Positions 10,508 to 64,000 of a DNA stretch of 64,000 nucleotides are shown here, one piece after another. Under the pieces are notes generated by a model that worked only from the letters and a program-made list of their open reading frames with translations, made no database searches and was not told the DNA's origin. The number at the start of each line of letters is the position of its first letter. Position 1 is the stretch's first letter. Made by a program: the position numbers and the translations under genes. The DNA is taken from positions 7,316,001-7,380,000 of the forward strand of contig NC_064225.1 of assembly GCF_023101765.2 (NCBI RefSeq). Direction: 5' to 3'. This DNA comes from Spodoptera frugiperda. Taxonomy: Eukaryota > Arthropoda > Insecta > Lepidoptera > Noctuidae.

Positions 10508-10714
10508 GGATAAACGACGGAAGTAGGGTAAAAAATTAGGATTGTTTTCGACAACAAATAAAACGGTAAGTATGTACAAATTTTTCAACAAATTTTTTTG
10601 CTCTGTTTATAGTATCTGGCTATCTAGCAAAAGGACAATGATCATCCTCTTTAGGGAGGGTTAGCTATTACCCCCACAATTGCAAGCGGCTTAAAATCTG
10701 AAGAACACAGTAAT

Positions 10715-10930
10715 TCGACTGCACACTTAGTGCGGTGACTGGGCAACCGGCTGCCGCGCAACGTGTAGCGGGTTCGATTCTTGCACGGAGCAACCCTTTG
10801 TGTGATCCACAAATTGTTGTTTCGTCTGAGTGTCATGTGTATGTGAACTTGTATGTTTATAAACGCACCCATGACACAGGAGTAATAGGATTTCCTCGTG
10901 TAGAGCAACGACTTAAAGGAAAAAAAAAGA
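10715..10930 (+). repeat. SINE-A copy
   Basis: Copy with GGGTTCGATTCTTGC at the B-box position and an A-rich end (aaaggaaaaaaaa). Between 10508 and 10714, and between 10931 and 11203, I see nothing else. Confidence 0.7.
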
Positions 10931-11203
10931 TCACCTTAAGTTTAAGACACTACTGCTTATACCTGTCACTAGATATCTAGCCGTAGTTCTAGAACACACG
11001 TAGAATATTTAAGGTACTTATGTCATTTAATGAAATTTTACATTTTTCAACGTATCCATGAGACAGGTCAGAGAAAATTTTAATCAACATACTTATTTTA
11101 TGGCCCGTTTAAAGCTAGTACTACAAGCAATTAGTATTTCTTAATTGGCAATATCTAGTAATAGACGGTAATTAAAGACTTAGAGAGCTTTATAGCCTAT
11201 CTA

Positions 11204-11405
11204 TACTTACTAATATTATAAAGCTGAAGAGTTTGTTTGTTTATTTGAACGCGCTAATCTCCGGAACTGCTGGTCCGATTTGAATAATTCTTTTTGTGTT
11301 GGATAGTGTATTTATCGAGGTAGGCTATAGGCTTTAAAACATCACGCTATGACCAATAGGAGCCAAGCAGAGCGGGTAAAACCGCGCGGAAGTAGCTAGT
11401 CACAT
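11204..11405 (+). repeat. LINE-tail 3 copy
   Basis: Starts 'actaatattataaagctg' and contains 'ctccggaactgctggtccg' and 'aaaccgcgcgg'. It is the same family as 41155-41343. It is typical of LINE 3' UTR-derived repeats in moths; non-coding. A small imperfect inverted repeat (agattgcagtgaactt / aagtgaactcgatc type) follows at 11484-11572. Confidence 0.55.
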
Positions 11406-11652
11406 ATAAGATAGAAACGATTAAATTAATACAAGCTCTCTATACACGTAAGGTAGCCCTTAATAGGCTATTCTATAACTTACAATTCGGAAGATTGCAG
11501 TGAACTTGATCGCGGTCCACCATGTCATTGGTTTTGATTTGAGAATGAGATCGAGTTCACTTCAATCTATTGAATAATTGAGAGTTACAGCATAGCCTAA
11601 CCGAATAGTTGAAATTGTGTTTTAACTAAACAAAGAATATTGCTGATTTTTT

Positions 11653-11897
11653 TGTGGTATAAGCCGGTAAACGAGCAGACGGATCACCTGATGGTAAGCA
11701 ATCACCACCACCCATAGACACTCGAAACACCAGAGGTGTTACAAGGAGACGGGGGTAATTTGGCCTCTGGTAACCTCACTTACACAACGAAACACAACGC
11801 AAGCGTTGTTTCACGTCAGTTTTCGGTGAGGCCGTGGTATCACTACGGTCGAGCCGGCACATTCGTGCCGAAGCATGGCTCTCCCACATTTATTTCT
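11653..11897 (-). repeat. SINE-C copy
   Basis: Reverse-oriented copy, internally shortened. 11898-12250 shows nothing recognisable. Confidence 0.65.
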
Positions 11898-12254
11898 TAA
11901 ATACCGTAAATAAACCTTATATACTTTGGCCAAGAAGCAAATCGAAGATCCGATATAAATGCATTTTAAACTTATCAACATAACACTTATTCCGTTACAG
12001 TAAAATCGCTAAACAATCGCCTTAGATTGAAGATACAGAACAAAAGGCGATCGGAGCAACTACTTAAAACTCAGTAGAGGAACGATCAACTCTTTACAGA
12101 CGACCAGTATCTTCAAACCAGACTTATATTATTAAAATACATATCTCTCCAACATTAGATTAAAATCATTCTCCCATTCAATATCAAAGGTTAAAAGATA
12201 TATCTACAAGTGAACGCTTACCTTTATCGCTCAAGTTAAGTAACTTACTCTACC

Positions 12255-12480
12255 CAAGTTAAGGCTGTATGTAGCCGGCCAGTCAGCCTCCGTCACTCGC
12301 GCAGACCGCACGCCTGTGCTCCCCACAACTTAATCCTAACTTAATCGTAACTTAATTCGAAAATAACATTAAAAAATAAACGTTTAAAGTGTGTCTAAGT
12401 CGACAGTGATGTACAAAAGTGTGCTTTGTGTATTCTAAGTGCGAGTTAAGTTAAAGTTTCGAGCTAAGTTAGCGAGTGCA
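12255..12480 (+). other. Candidate non-coding first exon or promoter region (uncertain)
   Basis: A GC-richer, repeat-free stretch in AT-rich surroundings, with a CAGTCAGCC initiator-like start (about 12279) followed by CT/CG-rich sequence and many aagtg/taagtt words, resembles an insect 5' UTR. It lies 4.8 kb upstream of the Wnt5 start codon in the same orientation, so it could be a Wnt5 leader exon. No donor-acceptor pair is convincing enough to assert it. Confidence 0.2.
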
Positions 12481-13039
12481 AAACTTTTTGTTTTGATTTT
12501 GTTTTTTTTTTCGTTTGATTATGGTAGTGGAATGTTTAATTTTAAGTTTAGTGCTTCATATTTGTATCAGTTATGTGCTATTTTCGTTTCAATTGTGTTT
12601 CTTAAGTTACGTTATTTTATAACTTAGTAGAATTGCAGTTTTGGATACAATAGATTTCTTTCATTTAAAAAATAGGCAGGCAAAGGGTATTGATCTCTCT
12701 ATTATGCCTAATAAGGCACATTTTGTGTTGATTTTTATGCATAAGTATAGGATTTAAGAAAATGTAGGAGAACGTTATATGCTAAGGAAATAACTACCTA
12801 CCATATATAACACATAAGCACTTGTCTACATAATGTGTATAATCCACATCATATATTCGTCTATCATCAGATTAAAAATCACCATTGCTGAAAGGTCTTT
12901 AGGTTTGCCTTAATCCCCACACTTTGTAGATAGCTTGGCGAACGCAGGTTAGGTCACCAAACATGTATAGAGAATTTCTTGGTGACGCATGTTACAGACG
13001 TCCCAGTTCCAGTAAAAATATAAATAAACTAATTGCTGC

Positions 13040-13155
13040 TAAAAGGCTGGCAATGCATTTGTGACTACTCTGGTGTTATGGGTGTCCATGGTCGCCACTG
13101 ATCGCTTACCATCAGGTGACACGTCTGCTCGTTTGCTGAAAATTCCATAAAAAAA
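13040..13155 (+). repeat. SINE-C fragment (3' part)
   Basis: 3' portion of the family, ending at the 'aaaattccataaaaaa' tail. 12481-13039 and 13156-13577 hold nothing recognisable. Confidence 0.55.
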
Positions 13156-13577
13156 CCTCGAAATTCTGCTATTTTAGTCACCATTTTTTTTATAAATTAA
13201 ATCTAAGCTATTGTTTAAAACTAAACTATAATTTATTGTAATTAACATGTTAAGTACATGTTATTAAGTTTAAAAATAGTTTGACGAGTAGATAACTTAG
13301 TCCGGAGTCAAAGTAACGAGTTAGTGCTTAATCCAGTTCCGAATGATTGATCTTAAGTTAGTAATCTAAGTTATTAAGCACATCCCTAATTGCAGGCAGC
13401 TGTAGCAATTACCATTAGTTTGTAATCTTGATCTGCTTGTAATAACTTTTTAAGACAGTTGGAGAAATGCTAGAGTCGTTAAGGGTACCTAGATCGTAGG
13501 TCCTAGGTCGTCAAATACAGGAATCATTACTGGTGAAAAATGGGCGTCAATTTTACACTCATTAGGGAATAAGTTAG

Positions 13578-13930
13578 TTTGACTGCACGGTTGGCGGTGG
13601 GTGGGCAAGCAACTCTTTATGTGATCCACATATTGTTTCGGGTCTAGATGTCATGTGTATGTGAACTTGTATATTCCGAAACGCACCCACGACACCACTG
13701 ACAAACGGTGAAGGAAAGCATCGTGAGGAAACCTGGGCTTATAATTTCTAATTATAAGTTTGAAATCGCCAACCCGCATTGAGCAAGCGTGGTGATTAAT
13801 GTTCAACACTTCTCCGTGTGAGAAGAGGCCTTTGGTCAGCAGTGGCCACTTATAGGCTGATGGTGATGATGATGACACATGACACAGGAGAAAATCCTAG
13901 ATTGTGTGGAGAAACGATCTAAATAAATCG
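13578..13930 (+). repeat. SINE-A copy split by a nested repeat
   Basis: The SINE-A sequence (agcaactctttatgtgatcc and onward) is interrupted at about 13688 by a roughly 190-bp insertion (to about 13877). The SINE then resumes at 'catgacacaggagaaaatcc'. The insert ends in (gatgat)n and matches, in reverse, 22150-22275; it resembles the 3' end of the common moth LINE with a GATGAT tail. Confidence 0.6.
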
Positions 13931-15322
13931 TACCGATATACCTACTACGTGTGGAAATTACAGCAAATCAAATAATGAGACAAATGCATTGGAAAAAATA
14001 TTTTAATTTAAATCAATTTTTTACATAAGCCTATTTAAGTAGTAATTGATAATAATTTTTACACCTATTCTACCTACGACTGGGACACAAAAAGCTAAAC
14101 ATTATATTCCTAAATAGATTTCTTGCAGTAAAAACACGTTTATAATGATTTGAACGTGTATAATCTTGGGACCCGAGCAGCCTGAGTTCGGCTGTCATGC
14201 CGCCCCTAATAATTATAATTTTGAACACAATACTAAAAGTCAAAACCGTGACTAATTTGTCTATGGGAGACCGATGATTTTCGAAACGTTTTTTAATAAC
14301 AACGACACGACGACGCGACGCGACGACAAAATATAATTTAAATTCGTTGTTGAGAAATGAAATTGGTGATTATAGTTTTTGTTGGATAGCTTTGTAACTT
14401 GTGGCTGTACTAAAATTCATTAGCTAGCACCTACCTACTTATTCAAGACCACAGCCTATACTATATCACATCAAAACATAGATCAAGGTGCAAATGTGTT
14501 GTTGAACAATTGAATGTAGAACAGATTTTCGTCAGTTTTCTCAAGATGCACAGGAGTACTTGGAAAGAAATCTCTTATTACACATCGATCACAAAATTCT
14601 AGACTTCATATGTAGCGCTGAAATAATCAGAAATTTCAAGCCTTACTGCCGCACTCAGAGGCATTTAATGATTACTTAAACTAAAGATTTTGTTACGAAA
14701 AGAATAGGAAATATATAATGAAAATAATTAGATTGATATTTTTTTATTTTGTCGTACTAAGATAAAACGAATCAAAGTTATTAACACATACACTAGCAAC
14801 TTAACCAAAGAACTCCATAGTTTACAAAATACTATTTCATATTCAGTATCAAAATAAAAAGACTTGACAAACAATTTACATCTTAAATTCTGTATAAATA
14901 GGTCTTAAATTCCGATCACACTGTTATATCGTTATCTAATCAGCTCCCTGGCTTTCTTTCCACTATCTGCGTCTAATGCACATGTTATGTAGGCCTACTT
15001 AATAGGCTCCTATTTATTCAGTTTACGTTTTACAAGGCCCTACTGTAACCCGCTACTGGTAACTTGGTATACTTTAGAAGAACTTTAGATAGTGTTGATT
15101 ACCAAACTACATCAAGTTCGCATCTTTGTTCATATAATAGTAGTCTTTAAACAATGGCAATAAAGCCTATAATGGAGGTGGATGAGGGAGGACACCGGTG
15201 TCTTCTTGGCTGTTTAGAAGTCCTTTAAATGAGATTTTTGTTTGACTGTTTTTATAAGCGTTGGGATTTTCAAGTTAGTAATATGTAACTGTGTAATGTA
15301 GGTATGTGTTAAATCATGCCGA
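13931..15322. other. Intergenic DNA with no recognised feature
   Basis: AT-rich sequence. Only a short low-complexity block (acgacgcgacgcgacgac, about 14310) stands out. There is no coding signal on either strand. Confidence 0.4.
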
Positions 15323-15480
15323 TTCGGAGCTGTGGAATATCTAGATTAGGCTACCGGGGCTCCGATTTTTAGAGCAGTGAGGGACAGTTGTCAGTCTGAC
15401 ATCAGTAAGAGACTGAAACTCCCTCTCGTCTCGCCCAAAGCAGCAGAAGTTATTGGATGATTTCGCCCCACGAAAAAAAT
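15323..15480 (+). repeat. SINE-B copy
   Basis: Diverged copy ending 'ggatgatttcgccccacg' plus A's. 15481-16822 is AT-rich with nothing recognisable. Confidence 0.65.
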
Positions 15481-16822
15481 AAACTACGAAGGGAGAGATT
15501 TATTCTAGTAGTTTATATTCATAGACTCTAGTTTTTTATGTCTTCACGTCGTTCAATCTGCGAAATTTTTATTACTAACTTCCAATAACAATGTTTCAAT
15601 TAGAGTTCTGACGGTTCCTTCCAAAGAATGATTATATCAATCGACGTATCAATAAAAAAGATGAATAGCAATCTCACACAACTATACCAACCACAATGAC
15701 GAGTAGGTACATACTTAATTACAATCAATTTTTTAGTCATCGCCAGATAACACTGACGCCTAATTGTTTACCAATAAATAATCCAATCATTTAGTTTTTT
15801 CCTTAAAAAACACAAACGATTAATGTTTTTTGTAGACTTGACTTGTAATGCGATTAAAAAATACTTAAAAATGAATCCAATTAGTTAGATATTAAGTTAC
15901 ATTTTAGGGCAATGGTCTGGTGAACTGACAGAACGGTTAATTTAACGCTACATACCTAGTTGGTATATGAATTGCAAATTATAATCATTATGTGTTGAGT
16001 TTTATAATTTGTACATATAAATCCCAGTCAACCTAAATCGCGCACCTCAGTTTTCCTACAGTAAAAAGTTGTGTGATCCATGTAATAATTTATTTAGTCA
16101 CTATTTAAGGGACCTCTGTCTTAAGTTATCATATAAATTGTTAACATATCAAATTTCATTTATTATACGTTTTAAATAAAATAGATCGACTTGGTCATAG
16201 CAAGTAATCATGCAATAGACCATTGTAATTCGTAATCATGAAATAGACTAAACAATATAATACGAGATTGCAATCTTCAAACACAACACTACCTCCTATT
16301 AAAGTCGTGGCAGATACTTTTAGAACATCTTATATACTATGGCTTTCCCCAATCACTTACCTATCGGCCTTACCTTTCAGCCTACTGCACCTACCTACCT
16401 GAAGTAGAATTTTCTTACCTCCTAGTTAAACTAGGCATCACGAACTTAATAAACCTATGTACTATGTATCGGTACTATCTCGCCTCCTACAAATCTAATA
16501 AGAGACGTACAGACAAGCTTAAATTGTACCTGTATCTAATCTACTCGTGTCCACCCACCGGAACGCAGCTATCTTTTTAATATGTTCAGTTACTCGTACA
16601 AAATAAGATTTATTTACTTATCTCTAGTCTGATTTACATAACATTGTTGGTGCTGAGAAATAGGATTAAGTAAAAACTATGCTAGAATCAGTAGAATCTG
16701 ACCTTGATTTCACAAGCTCATTCTTAATTGTATTTAAGTAGACTGTCTCTTTGATAGAGTAGCCGCTACAAGTGCGATTCCTAGATTGTGTAAAGTAAAT
16801 TTTTCACTGAAATTATGTTCAG

Positions 16823-16960
16823 TATCCTTAATACAAGTTTGTTTTACGTTTAAAGTAATCGAAACGATTGGCCAGATCGAATAAACCAACCAATAAGAGC
16901 GCCGACCGCGCTTTCGTTTCGATTACTTTAAACATAAAGCAAACTCGTACTAAGGGTAAT
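16823..16960. mobile_element. Palindromic MITE, copy 1
   Basis: Imperfect terminal inverted repeats of about 37 bp (acgtttaaagtaatcgaaac / gtttcgattactttaaacat) surround a short core with a CCAAT-like 'accaaccaataagagcgcc'. The same family recurs at 61954-62095 in a Wnt5 intron. Confidence 0.7.
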
Positions 16961-17244
16961 GAATTATTGTTGATCTAACTTTATTTGATGCATATGATTT
17001 AAGTCTTAGGTTATGAGATGAATAGTTTCATATCATTAGATAAATGTAGCTGCTATGTATCTAAATCTGCACTTCTATATTCTTAAAACAACTTATTTTC
17101 AATTCCATTTCATTTCTATAGGAAACGCAACAATTGAACAGTGCGCATTTAACGTTAACTTTTGAAAATAACTGACCTAACCTAACGATGTGTAAAAGTG
17201 ACAGTGACAGTTCAATAATGTGACAGCTGTCATTTGAAACCAAT

Positions 17245-61897
<44,653 letters not shown>

Positions 61898-61953
61898 GTG
61901 AGTGTTCCTTCGAACCGTACCTATGTATGTTTATGTAACAGGGTAATTGTAGA

Positions 61954-62095
61954 ATTACCCTTAGTACGGGTTTGCTTTACATTTAAAGTAATCGAAACGA
62001 GAGCGCGTTCTGCGCCGTGATTGGCCGGTGTGAATGAACTAACCAATCACAGCGCCAAACGCTTCTTGTTAAACGTAAAGCAAATCGTGCTAAAT
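61954..62095. mobile_element. Palindromic MITE, copy 2
   Basis: Left end 'acccttagtacgggtttgct', right end 'aaagcaaatcgtgctaaat'. Same family as 16823-16960. It is 56 bases after the exon 5 donor. Confidence 0.65.
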
Positions 62096-63200
62096 GAACT
62101 ACAGTTCCATGGGGTAGATACATTTTGCTTTACATTTTATGGTCGAAGTTAATAACTAATCTCAATCGAAAGTATTTGGATTAAGATTGATTTCAGAGCA
62201 CAACTAGGGTACATTGCTTTCATAAAGGAAATAAATATCAGCATTTTTTTTTTCTTTCATTCCTATCTCAAGGTAGCGTAGTACCAGGGTATTATAGAAA
62301 GGAAATGGTATCATCATAATTTTTGTCCATTCTAAAGTACCTGATTTACTACATTGAATCCACTGTTGACTGTTTTGTGTAGGTACTTAATTTGTTGGTA
62401 AAATTCCATTGTACTCGTATTATTAGTTTTAGTCACATGGCTTCCCTTCTCATTAGATGCAACTAATAGTGGTCATATACAAACGTTTCCGCCATTTAAC
62501 GGGAAACCAAAACTTCCTTAACACTCTATTAAGCAAATCCTTGTCTAAACGAGCCGGTATTGTTCCGACGTCCGAACGTTAATAGTTAATGAGTGACTAT
62601 TACTTCCTTTGTGGTCCTGTCGCCCTGGTACCTCACGAATTAATACTCCCGATTACTTGATAGTTTTAATTGTTCTACCGGCGTTTTGTTTTAATGGAGT
62701 CCATTAATTTTCTGGGAAAATGTCGTCTGATTAATTTTGTGGATCGTGTGAACACTCTCACAGATAATAATATGTAAAAAAGGGTTTGGTCTTGTTTTGT
62801 CCTCCACAATGGTTTAGATGATTGTGGGAACAAATGAGCACTCACTTGATTTTCGACTTCCGCCATTTAATGATTTACCTAAATTCGTAGACATTCCCAA
62901 AAATGTTAATGTGTTTACACTAACTTATGCACTGGGATTTGTCCGTGTCGTAGACAATATCTCTCGATTAGTTCTCGATCTTTTGGAAATATCATGTCAA
63001 AAATAATAATCCTATGTTACTCCCTAAAAAGTAAATTTTCCAATATTCCCTACCTAACATAAAATATCGTAAACAATTATTAGTGACATTAACTACACTT
63101 ATCTATTGTAATTAGAACACCCAAAACTATAACAAGTTTATCGAAAACAATAAATTATCGCGACGTAATAAAAATTAAAACCCTACAATAAATATAATAT
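62096..63200. other. Wnt5 intron 5 with no recognised feature
   Basis: AT-rich sequence; no coding segment, Wnt-like exon or known repeat is visible on either strand. Confidence 0.4.
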
Positions 63201-63408
63201 ACTAGCAAACCCGGCGAACTCCGTTTCGCCACCAATAATTTTCCCAGTGTTCCCGCTTTTCTCTTTGAATTTTTCCAGAATTTTCTTTGCTATAAACCTT
63301 ACGGAGCCCGAGACCTTTCCAATGAATGCAAAACCATGGAAATCGGTTCTTGCGTTCTGGAGTTATAGCGTCAGGAAGGAAAACCCGACTTATTTTTATA
63401 TAATAGAT
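63201..63408 (-). repeat. LINE-tail 2 copy
   Basis: Reverse copy beginning 'agcaaacccggcgaactccg'. Confidence 0.6.
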
Positions 63409-63533
63409 CACTGCCGTCACTAATAAATAGAACAGAAGTTCCACTTCTACAGAAACCTGATTTATATTTAGTAGAAATAGTAGTTTTATTTTAGGGTTCT
63501 AGAGCCTATAAAACTGGTCATAAGTAGGTACCT

Positions 63534-63707
63534 AGGTCCCATTAGGGTTGATGCCGACGTAGAGCTGCGGACTGCCTAGCGGGTTACCGGGTTCCGGCTC
63601 AAAAAGTAGGAGTAGGTATGGGGTAGTTTTTAGTCAGTAAGTGTCAGATACTACCTCTCGCCTCGACCAAGGCGAGAGAAGTCATGGGATGATTTTCCCC
63701 CCGTAAA
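63534..63707 (+). repeat. SINE-B copy
   Basis: Near full-length, ending 'gattttccccccgtaaaaaa'. The remaining bases to 64000 show nothing recognisable. Confidence 0.7.
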
Positions 63708-64000
63708 AAAGGTTATTTTACCTAATGGTACTTCTGATACTGTCTGTTTTGTGGCTTGCTGAACGATGTTATAGCTTTGGTAGCTCATAAACATGGAATT
63801 GGATCTCTTTAGTTCTTAATAAGCCATTTAAGCGATCGTAAAATATACTTTTATTTTTAACGAAGCTTATTCTAGATTAATTTGGACATGGGTGGGATAT
63901 TTTTGAATAAACAAAAGATTGGTAAATAGGTGTGCGAAGCTTGCAACACTGTCAATTTTTTTTTATTATTATTATTTCCTTAGTCAAAAATAAATGATTT

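Overview
The window looks like nuclear DNA from a moth (Lepidoptera, probably a noctuoid). The coding sequences are insect-type, with small exons and GT-AG introns. The intergenic DNA is AT-rich and crowded with short dispersed repeats of the kind common in moth genomes: tRNA-type SINEs, LINE 3' ends, MITEs and fold-back elements. The organism assignment is inference; no search could be run.

Layout. (1) 0.3-1.65 kb, minus strand: an apparently complete, intronless F-box/leucine-rich-repeat gene of the FBXL14 / partner-of-paired type, with a CpG-rich promoter to its right. (2) 2-17 kb: a gene-poor, repeat-rich interval with a pogo/Tigger-type MITE, a full-length 5S rRNA sequence with a Pol III stop, a perfect 59-bp inverted repeat, tandem repeats and SINEs. 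(3) 17.2 kb to the right edge, plus strand: a Wnt gene, best matched to Wnt5. Five coding exons with consistent splice phases are visible (about 256 residues, through the lipid-carrying serine motif); the C-terminal cysteine-rich part lies beyond the window.

The notable arrangement is inside Wnt5 intron 1 (about 30 kb, 17361-47373). It carries six genes of the small secreted MBF2/REPAT family. Five are single-exon plus-strand genes (26.97, 29.79, 30.56, 34.91 and 39.90 kb). The sixth is a four-exon minus-strand gene (24.54 to 18.81 kb, 189 residues) that I reconstructed from splice signals. MBF2/REPAT proteins are lepidopteran secreted proteins; REPATs are known in Spodoptera as midgut proteins induced by pathogens. 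A developmental ligand gene therefore hosts a tandemly expanded, probably gut or haemolymph-expressed family.

Wnt5 intron 3 (50847-59604) contains two further things: a dense cluster of E-box/TAGteam-like ACCTG sites at 51.65-52.17 kb, which is a candidate enhancer, and a minus-strand non-LTR retrotransposon whose 934-codon endonuclease/reverse-transcriptase ORF is intact (53334-56138).

Most remaining sequence is dispersed repeats. Families named here as SINE-A, SINE-B, SINE-C, LINE-tail 1-4 and so on were defined by comparing copies within this window. Two larger composite fold-back elements (41.34-42.79 and 44.01-45.47 kb) share an unusual three-terminus architecture and are the best candidates for an undescribed mobile-element type.
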